Part shown: in pieces, positions 53,141 to 64,000 of the stretch
How the letters are laid out: each line of letters begins with the position of its first letter
Position numbering within the stretch: position 1 is the stretch's first letter
From: Phymatolithon calcareum
Taxonomy: Eukaryota; Rhodophyta; Florideophyceae; Hapalidiales
Assembly: GCA_977006965.1 (NCBI GenBank)
Contig: OZ345379.1
Location: 2,170,001-2,234,000 of the forward strand
DNA length: 64,000 nt
Direction of reading: 5' to 3'
Position numbers and translations under genes: made by a program
The notes under the pieces: generated by a model
Databases searched by the model: none
What the model saw: the letters and a program-made list of their open reading frames with translations, nothing else
Told to the model about the DNA's origin: nothing

Positions 53141-53859
53141 TCGCCTGAAAACCGTATCATAGCCATCATACTGCAGTACGTAGGTAATACTACTACTCTG
53201 GAATGTAAAGTTTCAAAGATTTCACTTACTTCTCAGCACCAAATGTATTTTTAGGAAATTCAAGGAAAAATCATGTGTTTCTCTTAGAAGATTTTCAGTG
53301 GATGTGCAGTGGCATCAAAGTTGTGCAAAACCAGAGCGGAAAAAGGCAAAAAACATTGTGGTTTTTGATAAACGTCTTAGAAGGAAATTATACGCTCTAC
53401 AGTCAAGTATAGCTGCAGCAGTGCAGGTCGAATAGCGAAAAGTGCATCGGAAGAATACATTTCTTTCGGAGAAAGCAATTGGACTGCAACTTTCAGATTT
53501 GGAATGGTGGATGAAAAAATTTCATAGAGCCCGCTTTTGATTTGAGCGTAGTCTTGAGGAAGACTTTTCATCGTAGTCCAATATTTTGAGTTTTGGCCTG
53601 TTATCTTGAAATATAGACGTAGTTCATCCTTGAGCTTACAGTGTCCTATATCGGGCGCTGAAACAAGAAACGGTGTGATTCAAAAATCAATTCATGGACA
53701 GTTGACTGCCGCCGCAATCGAATGCAAAGGAGTCTGCTCTCCAAGATTACAACTGCTTCTAGGACACTTAGAGCGGATCTAGGCTCTGCGGGTTCTCTGC
53801 CAATGGATCAACGGCGGGTCATACTTCAGAATCATGATCGCAAACCCATTCCCTCAGAA
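53141..53859. other. Unassigned minus-strand frames
   Basis: A 64-codon frame at 53377-53571 minus (YAQIKSGLYEIFSSTIPNLK) may belong to a larger decayed gene that continues at 54023-54834. No family is recognised. Confidence 0.3.
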
Positions 53860-54060
53860 ACGATCACACGTCAGCAAAGCATTAACATAAGCGGATGAAG
53901 GCGTTGTTTCAAAGAAACAGAGGTTTGAAGAAACAGGAGTGTTGCATATAAGAGACAGACCCACTCGTATGAGATAGGTAAGACTGATCTTCAACAGAGC
54001 TCCGCTGCGCAGGAAATCAATCTTAAGTGAGTACTTTGGACTCTGATCGGTATGCAGACC
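53860..54060 (+). mobile_element. LINE C fragment, old
   Basis: VLHIRDRPTRMR*VRLIFNR then APLRRKSILSEYFG matches ILYIGERTTRLRCLRLTFNR / APLWRKSVLGAYC in the LINE C copy at about 32725-32825. A stop lies in the middle. Confidence 0.6.
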
Positions 54061-56756
54061 TAAAACCTAGGAACGAGTATACCAGAAACACGGGGATAGG
54101 CATGATAATTAATTTACTGAATAGAGAGGCACAAATCTTGCAAAATCCACTTAAAGCTTTCAGAATTCTATACGGTTTTCCAACTCTGTTTCTGACAAGC
54201 CAGTTTCCGAACTTTTCATCTGTCCAGTCATTTCTTCCACCTAGTAACTCGTCTATAACGCTCTCCCGGAGGACTCCATTGATCTTACCCCATACACTCA
54301 TAACCGGCATTGTCACTGACTTAAAGACACAACTCATGCTGTAGTTATTGTTCAGATGAATGCGTGCGAGATTGTATAAATACAAAAAGGATCCAACACA
54401 GCATCGAAGTCCACCAGGGGATTGATCTCGAAGCACAGGACAGCTGCTGGTATTGTGGCTGGAGCCGATGGCCGTGAGGGTCAACAGCGAAAGCGTTTTG
54501 AGTGATATGTCTTCATCTCACAAGCCTTGAATTTTACGCAATTGTCCGAACTGGGACCGTAATTGCTTGAATGAAAAGCTTTCTTGTCTAACAAGTCCTG
54601 AACAATGCAGAGAGAGCAGAGCCTGCTAAGTGCTTCCCAACTTTCCCGTAAGCGTACTAAATTTTGTGATGTCTGGTCTCTGTCAGTATCAGCATACATG
54701 TATCTGCTTTCCCTTAGTTCATCATTTTCTGTAACCGTTTTCGCTTCTTTTACGTAGTTGATTCTGGCACTAGACCTCTTTTCGATGGAGCAGGGGTTCT
54801 GAGCGAATATTCGCAGACGTCTCATTGAAGACAATTATCCAACTCAGAACAGAGATGAGAAATTCTTTCATCATTAAAAACGTTTTCAATCCCCTGTCGT
54901 CGACAGGAAATTATGTCTCGAGCCCAGGCGTCGAATGAGCCTTCGCCTTCCCCTTCAACGTAATTTTCTTCTATGTTTTCGTTAAGAAGATGATGCTCAT
55001 GAAATTGAAAAACAATTCGTGCCTCATGTCTATCACGTCATGCTCTTCCGGCTGCTTGCCTGAACCTAACGAGTGAACGACAGCTTCTGGCAAGAACACA
55101 CCTCGAACAACTTTCGCATCAATTCCAGTCAGTAATTTCTCAATGGAAACCATCACTAATGTCGATCATGTTTGTTGATGCCAGTTATGCTCGTTTTGCT
55201 GCAGCTCCTGGTCCTTCGTTTTGTCATTTTAAATGCGGATTTCGTCGTACCTGTATATAGACTCAAGAGAGTCTTCAATTGCGGTTGCACGGTTAGTCGT
55301 GAGACAGGCCACTAAAATCTTTAAATCTTCAACGTATCTCAGAACACTGCTCATCATGAGACCAATAGAAGTAGTTTCTAAAGTGTTCATTTGTAGCTAG
55401 AGGTTTCGCCGCGAGCACTCTTCACGTATGAAAGTCAAGCTAGCTCTAAATATATACATAATCCATCAGAAATGCAGTGAAGAAGACGCTTTGGAGCTGT
55501 AGCAGTCAAAAAGACAATTGGAACCCGGAAAGTCATGTTCTAAATAGATTTGCAGTCTGAATTCGAGTTTCTAAAACTGCCAGATATTGCGAACTCGTCT
55601 GCCTCCTCTAAAACGACGAGACGAACTCGGTTCCTGTCACATGCAAAACAACACATTGTCTCAGTGAACTTTAACGATCCAAGTTCTTCTGAAAAACCAG
55701 GAGCAATACATGCGCTCACGCCGCATTGGTTATCAAAACAGTCATAGCTCGAGAGGCTTCAGAAATCTTTTCGAAGAACCTTCCGAGGCGAGACCAATAG
55801 AGATATCAAGATCTCAAGAAATATCCAAAAAACATAACGCCTGTATTCCCCGAATCAGTCACAACAAAAATCGAAAACTATCATATTTCAAGTAAGACAG
55901 CATTCAGACCTAGTTTCTGCTCATTATCCTAAAATACTCCGTCCGGATATCGCCAATCATGTTCATTCATGTTCACACAATTTCATTTATTACATTCATT
56001 GACGTTTAGATTTAGAGCATACTTAGATTCAGATGAGGCGTTATTCTCTTCACGGACTACAAAATTGTTGGCAGGAGAAGAACAACTCGGGTTTCCCTCT
56101 CATGCACGATTCGCACAAATTCCACGCTGAGAGGAGCTCTTTTCGGACTCGTCCGCCGAGCTTCCAGTGTGGGAGTTCTCTCTGAAAAATGGCTCGTCTG
56201 CCAAAATTCCAGAGAAACACCGGCGAAAATCGCTATACGGAGAGACCAAAAAGCTTGAACCCTTGCACGAACGACATGGAAAGACCGCGGAATCTCGGTG
56301 AGCTTGTTCTCGGCGAGCTCGTGCATGAGTCGCTCCAGAAAGTCTTTGTTCGGATGGGAATTAAGCGACGAAACCTCGTTCCAAATGAAGGCCGTTTCGG
56401 TTACGAGCCACTCCATTGGCCTTGAAGGAAAATTTTGCGATTTGTAGTTGATTGAGTTCATGGTTGATCGTTCCTTAGTCGGTAGGGTCCGGTCTATATA
56501 GACCCGGTGGAAAAGTCTAGAACCATTATCTACAGTGCCAGGCGCATTGCTTACAACAGAAGAAGACACGCAATTGAAGAAGAACTCCAAATTCACAAGT
56601 CCGTTCGGAATGAAGAGCAACCAAAAGAAGGACCTGGCTGCAGAGCCACGGAACAGAGTCTGGAAGAAAAGCAACCATGTCACACAGATGAAATAGTGTC
56701 CACGGCGTTTACAGGAACATTCTCACAATTATATCCATCGTACTGGTTGTTAGCGA
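54061..56756. other. Unassigned region with decayed minus-strand coding
   Basis: Minus frames at 54481-54834 (117 codons), 54023-54484 (153) and 54971-55156 lie in a row and have protein-like composition, for example SVWGKINGVLRESVIDELLG. They may be one broken gene, but I recognise no family. A 208-codon minus frame at 56057-56683 has no ATG start and no recognisable domain. Confidence 0.3.
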
Positions 56757-58592
56757 CTGAATACACCGTTTCATTTTCATTCCATTTCATTGATTTTCAT
56801 TGATTTTCATTCATTTCCATTGATTTTCATTCATTTTCATTGATTTTCATTCATTTTCATTGATTTTCATTGATCTTCATTGATTTTCATTGATCTTCAT
56901 TGATTTTCATTGATTTTCATTGATTTTCATTGATTTTCATTGATTTTCATTGATTTTCATTCATTTTCATTCATTTTCATTCATTTTCATTCATTTTCAT
57001 TCATTTTCATTCATTTTCATTCATTTTCATTCATTTTCATTCATTTTCATTCATTTTCATTCATTTTCATTCATTTTCATTCATTTTCATTCATTTTCAT
57101 TCATTTTCATTCATTTTCATTCATTTTCATTCATTTTCATTCATTTTCATTCATTTTCATTCATTTTCATTCATTTTCATTCATTTTCATTCATTTTCAT
57201 TCATTTTCATTCATTTTCATTCATTTTCATTCATTTTCATTCATTTTCATTCATTTTCATTCATTTTCATTCATTTTCATTCATTTTCATTCATTTTCAT
57301 TCATTTTCATTCATTTTCATTCATTTTCATTCATTTTCATTCATTTTCATTCATTTTCATTCATTTTCATTCATTTTCATTCATTTTCATTCATTTTCAT
57401 TCATTTTCATTCATTTTCATTCATTTTCATTCATTTTCATTCATTTTCATTCATTTTCATTCATTTTCATTCATTTTCATTCATTTTCATTCATTTTCAT
57501 TCATTTTCATTCATTTTCATTCATTTTCATTCATTTTCATTCATTTTCATTCATTTTCATTCATTTTCATTCATTTTCATTCATTTTCATTCATTTTCAT
57601 TCATTTTCATTCATTTTCATTCATTTTCATTCATTTTCATTCATTTTCATTCATTTTCATTCATTTTCATTCATTTTCATTCATTTTCATTCATTTTCAT
57701 TCATTTTCATTCATTTTCATTCATTTTCATTCATTTTCATTCATTTTCATTCATTTTCATTCATTTTCATTCATTTTCATTCATTTTCATTCATTTTCAT
57801 TCATTTTCATTCATTTTCATTCATTTTCATTCATTTTCATTCATTTTCATTCATTTTCATTCATTTTCATTCATTTTCATTCATTTTCATTCATTTTCAT
57901 TCATTTTCATTCATTTTCATTCATTTTCATTCATTTTCATTCATTTTCATTCATTTTCATTCATTTTCATTCATTTTCATTCATTTTCATTCATTTTCAT
58001 TCATTTTCATTCATTTTCATTCATTTTCATTCATTTTCATTCATTTTCATTCATTTTCATTCATTTTCATTCATTTTCATTCATTTTCATTCATTTTCAT
58101 TCATTTTCATTCATTTTCATTCATTTTCATTCATTTTCATTCATTTTCATTCATTTTCATTCATTTTCATTCATTTTCATTCATTTTCATTCATTTTCAT
58201 TCATTTTCATTCATTTTCATTCATTTTCATTCATTTTCATTCATTTTCATTCATTTTCATTCATTTTCATTCATTTTCATTCATTTTCATTCATTTTCAT
58301 TCATTTTCATTCATTTTCATTCATTTTCATTCATTTTCATTCATTTTCATTCATTTTCATTCATTTTCATTCATTTTCATTCATTTTCATTCATTTTCAT
58401 TCATTTTCATTCATTTTCATTCATTTTCATTCATTTTCATTCATTTTCATTCATTTTCATTCATTTTCATTCATTTTCATTCATTTTCATTCATTTTCAT
58501 TCATTTTCATTCATTTTCATTCATTTTCATTCATTTTCATTCATTTTCATTCATTTTCATTCATTTTCATTCATTTTCAATCATTTTCATAT
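56757..58592. repeat. 10-bp satellite (TCATTTTCAT)n
   Basis: The core, 56961 to about 58579, is about 162 units of TCATTTTCAT without a single indel or substitution as read. The left edge (56757-56960) mixes variants (TGATTTTCAT, TGATCTTCAT, CATTTCCAT), and the right edge ends with TCATTTTCAA. Because 10 is not a multiple of 3, every plus frame cycles through the same Ser/Phe/Ile/His peptide without stops. That explains two apparent 550-codon frames, which are not genes. The true copy number may differ because such arrays often collapse or expand in assembly. Confidence 0.97.
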
Positions 58593-58674
58593 ATATTGTA
58601 CTACATTGTAATTATTATACATTGTGTCGTCTTTTAAGTTCCGGATGGGAAAACAAATGCTGGTGTTAATTATT

Positions 58675-59397
58675 CTAAAGTGTATTCATCATTGCTTCCC
58701 AAAATGCTTCGTCTGAAGATGATATTTCGACTTCTTGTTCTTCATCTTTTCTTTCTCCTCTGCCGTATTCAAGGTCTTGAACGAGGTTCGGAAATCTTGA
58801 CGCAGTTTGCAGCGTACTCTCTTTCGTGCAGGCAGTATAAGTCTCCTTTATCATTTCTTTGCCAATGTTCATGGTCTTGCCGAGAAACTTAATGAAAGTG
58901 TCTTCTTTCATTTCCTTGAACATTTTACCCCTCAGGTACATTGGGACTGCAATTGTGGCATAGCTTGAGAGAATGTTCATCAGCGTGAGAGAATGAAGCT
59001 CCGGATCTTCGTTCTTGAAGAAGGATCGCACAGTTGATAAGACAGAATGCTCTTTCAAAGCCCGTGGGCAGCGAGTGTCGATCAGCAGAGGAAGTTCTTC
59101 CTGTCCAAATTCTTCGAGCAGGTACGGACGAATGTAGTCCGCATGAAAAGCGACGAACGGATATACGGAACAATGGAGAACAAATTCAGGGAGGTCAGTT
59201 TCTCTTGTGCGTTTCTCCCGAAGAGTTCGCAAGGAAAAAATCCGACAAGCTCTGCATCTTTGCTTAGAGCTCTTATATGTGACAGAGGAGGACATTGGGC
59301 TTGGCAGTACGCTTGTGACCTTGGACCGCCGCCGTTCAGTACCAGAAAAGAGATGAATTGATGCTCCATTTCTGCACAACTTTGGGTTTCTTCTCAA
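58675..59397 (-). pseudogene. Unknown protein remnant divergent to the hAT gene
   Basis: A 240-codon minus frame with no ATG at its start carries YIRPYLLEEFGQEELPLLID, VLSTVRSFFKNEDPELHSLT and SYATIAVPMYLRGKMFKEMK. It has an acidic C terminus, EEQEVEISSSDEAFWEAMMN. The overlapping frame 59082-59369 also has protein-like composition (HIRALSKDAELVGFFPCELF), so a frameshift near 59190 may have split one longer gene. The family is unknown. It abuts the hAT transposase head to head, so it could be a second gene of the same transposon; that is inference. Confidence 0.4.
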
Positions 59398-59582
59398 AGT
59401 ATTCGTACAAAAGCTTTCTCCGATGTGTACTGGACAGAAAATACTTCGCTCGGAGTTGACGTCAACAACTCTAGAACGATGAAAAGTCCTTCAAGCCCGA
59501 CTAAGGACGAGTCCGTGCAGAATCTTGTTGGGCCTTTTTCAAGGCGATAAATCTGGACGCGTCCAATAATCACCCGAATGAG

Positions 59583-61536
59583 ATGAATTTGACCTCCAAG
59601 GTTTGCTTTGAGAAAGACCCCAGCAACGGTGCTGTGCGATGGAGAAACGGGACAGGAAGTAGGCATCTGCTCAGTCATATTCGCCGGCATCACGCTGGAC
59701 TCCTTGAATTTTATGAATCAGCGATTGCTGAAGAGAGCGAGTCGAAGAAGAGAAAAAGGGACAATCAATTTTAAGCTATTTGGACGCTTTTCCGAGTCAA
59801 GAGGAAAACTTCGTACGATCTGCGCGACCCAAAGCAAGCGGCTTTCGGACAAAACGAAGGGCTGCTGGTGGGGAAGGCGCTCTTTTCTATGTATATTGTC
59901 GATAATCCTTGCTTTAATCCGCTCGTTTTCTCAATCGACTCCAAGTTGAAAATGCCGTCACGACGCCGCTTAACAGAAAAAATTCTAGTCGACTTGGTCG
60001 ACGAGGTTATGCAAGGAAGTACGAAGGAGATTAGCGTTTGTCCTGCTTTTGCTATGCCATTTGATTTTTGGATGAGCTATGGGTAGAAAGATGTCCTTTC
60101 GGTTTTGTGCCACACACTATCTGATGGACATACTCCAAATGCATTTTCTGTCGGCATGATATGTACGGACGGTACATATGGTGCCTCTATTGCTCATGAA
60201 CTGGACGGGATCGTTCAAAACTACGGACTGGCAACCAAAACTGTGGCCTGCGTGTACAATGGAGGTAGTATCTTGCATCGCTGCCACCAACACCTCACAG
60301 GTAAAGTTTCATGTGAAGTGTTGAGATATGATACTTCTGTCACACGTAACTGATTCGCAACATCATAAGCAAGGCTATCAGTGCCGCAGTTGGTAACCAT
60401 GGTGCTGGATCTGTAATCGGTCCATTTGGGTCGTTCAGTTCGATCCGCTCAAACTTAAAATCTGTCATTACCTGCACAAAGAAATCCAGTAAAGGTGCTC
60501 GTGCATGGAATGATGGATGCAAACAAGCCGGATTGCCGCCGAAACGACTGTACACGCCCGTGAAAACACGGTTTGGGAGTGTCGTGAATGTTCCAGCGAC
60601 TGTGGGACTACCGAGCTGCAATAGACATATGCTACGGGCAATCAAATGTACCGGCGCTGAAGCGTAGGTGTCCGACAGAAATCGAGTGGCTTGTTGTTCA
60701 AGCGGTCGTCCAGTGCACCAAAACCTCTCAAGCTGTGTTGCACCCTGAATCAAGGACAAAAAAGCGGGCTGATGTCCGATGCTGTCTCATCGACAGCACA
60801 GGTCGCTGTCGATCTACGAAAAACTGCGGCGAATGACGTCATAGGTATGCAGTCTGTCAGTCCTTTCTCTGTCGAATCATTGTTGCACAAAATTACGTGC
60901 GCAATGTCTGGTGCATCTCTCTCGTGCTTGAGCAAACATTTCGCCTATTTGGATCAGTACGATGATCTCGCTGCTCATGACATTATGGCAATGATGTTAG
61001 ACCCAAGTTACATCTCTCTGGAGTGTATCCTCCAATACTGAACAGGTACATCGTTGGGTAGCAGAAAGTTGTTGGTCAAAAAATATCAAGACAAGATCGT
61101 GCGAAATTTATTGGGGATTCACACGGACGTGTATGCTCCTATCCAGGACGGCACAATGACTGATCCTCTCCTCTCTCTGTGCGAAGATGATCAGGAAGAA
61201 GACAATGAGACGAGAAAGACTGAGCTCGTTTTGCGCGATGAATTGCGCTCATACCAAAAAATTTGCACCTCATACAACAAACGTGAGCCTGTGCTGAAGT
61301 GAATAGCTGCTCAAAAGACAAGGTGCCCCCATGTCGTAATTCTGGCTCAAAGCATCTTGGTTATCCCAGGATCGCAAATCGAAAGAGTCCTTGCTACTGC
61401 AAGAATTGTGTCTAATAACAGACGCAGCCGTACTGGAGTTGAATCCATCGATAAGATAGCCTCCATCTATTACAACGTAAAGGAGACGGCGTCGCACAGT
61501 CTAGAAGGTGAACCTGTGATTGATCTTACGCTTTAA
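59583..61536 (+). pseudogene. hAT-superfamily transposase, broken
   Basis: The ATG at 59583 opens a BED-type zinc finger: VCFEKDPSNGAVRW, then NGTGSRHLLSHIRRHHAG. Catalytic-region pieces follow in changing frames. These include MPSRRRLTEKILVDLVDEV (about 59950), AMPFDFWMSYG with a TAG directly after, VLSVLCHTLSDGHTPNAFSV, CTDGTYGASIAHELDGIV with YGLATKTVACVYNGGS, and PPKRLYTPVKTRFGSV (about 60537). Then come AAHDIMAMMLDPSYISLECI (about 60973) and the C-terminal dimerisation motif, PGSQIERVLATARIVSNNRR then GVESIDKIASIYYN (about 61372-61477), ending at 61536. At least four stops or frameshifts interrupt it. Terminal repeats were not located. Confidence 0.85.
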
Positions 61537-64000
61537 AAGACGCCGAGATCGAAATTGAAGCAGAAGCCGGCTGCAGTGCCGATACGTTCTATATTTGATT
61601 GATAGTTTTCTCGATACCACTACAGGAAATCCCGTTTTTATCGCTGTGCATGACCCAACTACACCCAACCTCAAACATCCACCGTTTCACGGACAATCAT
61701 GAGTCTCCATATAGTGAAATTGTGCAGCTCTTAGAAACCCGAAGGTGCACAGGGGTCGCGACGTGAACGCGGTTACAGACGAGACCGGGTCAGTAAACCC
61801 TCTTTTCTAGCTTCTGGCCAGAGTTCCATACGTGCACTCCATACTCCTTAGAGACTCACGCCTCCAAGAAAATCAGAATTCATTGTGCGTCTTTCTCCCC
61901 ACTCTGCCTTATTCGCACACGAAGTGTGATTCACGCACAGAAACTCCCCCGCCCAAGATATGAAGTCGCGAATCAAGGCCGGCACTATCATGATGCCTGC
62001 TCACGTTGGGGGTGCAATGACTATATTTTCAGGGGCACTTAGTATTATTTCGGACTCCACCAATGAGCTCGTTATGTACAATGCCGACAATGAATCGCAT
62101 TTTCGTCATAGAGCTCGATTAGCGCAACAAGCTTCGCGCAAAGTACATTCGATCTATTTTCACACTAAATCAAGCTGGGTGAGTACGGCGACTGGATGTA
62201 TCCCATAAGTGGACAGCTTGGCAAGAGTGCGACGGAATGCGATAATGCAAATTCTGTCATCTCGAGAATGTCGCTTCACAAGCAAAATATTTCAAAAACT
62301 GCCGACATTGAAGATCCATTCTCCAAGATCTATGACACCCTGAAGGCTGCCATTCAGGATAAGATTCGAGCACCGCCAAACAAAACTGGCGTTAATGTCT
62401 CCACACCTTTCCAAACCGTAATACCCACACCGACACAGGCGAACACACCGCAGCTGTCAGCCTCCCCGTTCCTGATCGGATTGAAATCGGTCTTCGGCGA
62501 CATCACGGAGAATGCTGTGGCATCAGCGAGTAGGGCATACTTCCCAGCGGGCGCAACGTGCTTCTCGAATCCGGCATCAGAATTCCCATATCCAAGCCAC
62601 CCATCAGCGACCGCGCGCCCGTGGACACGGACGCGGCCGGAAAAGCGGTATTCTCCCCTGTCCACTTTTCTTCGCACCGTTCCGGATCCATGCGTTGGTT
62701 ATAGCCATTTGGAAGGCCTGATGGTCTTCGAATTGCGACTGGCTCGTGATATAGAGCGGTGCGTTTGTTAGACTCGCGCACGGACAATCGGAAGCGGGAG
62801 CCCAATTGAAGGGCATACAATTTGTGTGATATGATCTCTGGTCCCTTTCTTTCCCGTCGTACAGAAAGGAACTGTACTGTCTCGACAACTCTCTTTATGC
62901 GAATGTACTCACTGGAAGAACATAGCCTGTGATTTTGCCTAGTTCCTGAAAGTACAGTCAATCAAGAAGAGTGTTTGTTCGTAGACTGGAAATTAGTGCT
63001 GTCGCTATATGCAAGTCCGTTGTTAAAGACGAATAAACTGTGGCTGGCAAATCTCCGCTTCTATTCAATGCCTTGCATATAAATACAATATGCTTTATGT
63101 TATCCGTATGCGTCTCCAGTGCTTGTGCGACAATATGTTAACAGCGAAGGTAAACATGTTCAGGGCAGTGGCCCCCTATGCCTAACAGCTACAGAATCTC
63201 GATCTTTGTTCTCTATATAGCGTGGCACGCAAATAGTGACTGCATGGACGTCAAGAACAAGGAGTTGTACTAGCGTGGCAACTGAGGTATTTTGGCGCAC
63301 TAACAAACACTTGAGGTCCATCGACTGCAGCAGCAAAACGTTCTTTACAACCGGATGCACTCTCTCAGTTGCCAAAAACGAATCGCCTTCGCTAAGATAC
63401 CGCGTGCTCATCCTCTCGCGGATTTGTTCAGCACAAGAGACATACGGCTCCCGGATGACTCTTCTGGCATAGTTCGCGCCGCAGTGCCGCTGTTCCAGGA
63501 GAATACAGACAAATTTTATGAGCATTACGCGGCCGAAACTTACTCCTGTGATGGTTTTGTGTACGGGAATGTATCCGCGGAAGACACTTGGCTTGGAAGT
63601 TTTTCCGTCTTGTGGTTACGAAGGTAATTACAATGTAGCAAGAAGGGCTTTTTGTGCCACTGCAAATGGTGCAGTTGCTCGATGTAGATTACTCGTTAGA
63701 GACGAGTAGTAAAGGTTGTGCGAACACTTTTTCCTGAACGCCTCCCAAGCCAACATCGTTAGCGCCCAGTCGTCTCTAGCCTCTACGAAAAACGAAGATG
63801 CCAATATAACACAATTTCCCTTCCCTATTAAATTTCGAAATTACGCTATTTTCCGTATCCCCCAGTACAGCGCAGATGCACACGACAGGAAGCGCGGAAC
63901 GAAGCTCGCATTAAATTTCATATAGAGTCTATCCGGTGCCGCGCTTCTATACCTTTTCCAAATCTCGTGGGACAGATTAACTCCGTCAGAGTTTTAATTG
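61537..64000. other. Unassigned right end of the window
   Basis: No gene is recognised. Two plus frames with ATG starts, 61960-62208 and 62196-62771 (191 codons), overlap by 13 bases. The second is Ser/Thr/Pro-rich with SKIYDTLKAAIQDKIRAPPN and no domain. A small host gene or part of the transposon neighbourhood are both possible. Confidence 0.35.

Noticed and set aside
53377-54834. A chain of minus frames considered as a crinkler/RHS-type or LINE gene
   Set aside because: No P-loop, RT or other diagnostic motif could be seen; left unassigned.
56940-58637. Two plus-strand frames of about 550-565 codons encoding a repeating Ser/Phe/Ile/His peptide
   Set aside because: They are a by-product of a 10-bp satellite without stops in any plus frame; the repeat explains them fully.
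1-64000. CRISPR arrays, bacterial operons, rRNA genes and tRNA genes
   Set aside because: No spaced direct repeats, no rRNA-like segments and no convincing tRNA cloverleaf were noticed; only tRNA absence is uncertain without a scan.

Overview
This is a eukaryotic nuclear window: widely spaced genes without obvious introns sit in long stretches of decayed retrotransposons and DNA transposons. The genes, the LTR elements with TATA boxes, the LINEs with target-site duplications and the intron-poor organisation best fit a red alga (a florideophyte such as Chondrus is my guess). That assignment is inferred from gene content and style, not proven by any marker here.

Few genes look intact. (1) Two paralogous small secreted proteins at 3813-4199 and 9355-9805 keep six cysteines at identical positions; the second seems to have a short intron. 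(2) A compact divergent pair at 21653-26098 consists of a Nit2/omega-amidase-like carbon-nitrogen hydrolase (minus) and a long NAD+-dependent (bacterial LigA-type) DNA ligase (plus) with a transit-peptide-like N terminus. (3) There is a zinc-free MDR oxidoreductase at 29442-30512 (minus). (4) A 495-residue membrane protein with a signal peptide and no recognised domain lies at 35265-36752 (minus). A possible small secreted ORF at 28845-29186 is weaker.

Most of the rest is mobile DNA. 5.4-9.3 kb holds a 2.36-kb near-perfect palindrome fused to the chromodomain end and probable LTR of a Ty3/gypsy element, sitting between the two secreted-protein paralogs. 11.5-19.3 kb is a three-level nest: a chromovirus with both LTRs (12214-18021, TSD AGCAG) inside a truncated LINE tail (TSD GTGCTGTC), itself inside an older minus-strand LINE. 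26-27 kb and 39-48 kb hold more LINE copies, several with clear TSDs, and one such copy lies just behind the ligase stop. These LINE tails share a 3' hairpin with a compensatory base change. 33.6-34.8 kb is a terminal-inverted-repeat element; 49.7-51.3 kb holds relics of a RluA/Rib2-like pseudouridine synthase and of a PIF/Harbinger transposase; 56.8-58.6 kb is a 10-bp satellite; 59.6-61.5 kb is a broken hAT transposase.

No operon or multi-gene system links these genes. The items most worth following are the eukaryotic NAD+ ligase, the six-cysteine secreted family with its duplicated flanks, the palindrome, the LINE tail hairpin and the phased T-tract satellite. Large parts (1-3.7 kb, 19.4-21.6 kb, 27-29 kb, 36.8-39.7 kb, 52-56 kb, 61.5-64 kb) contain nothing I can name.
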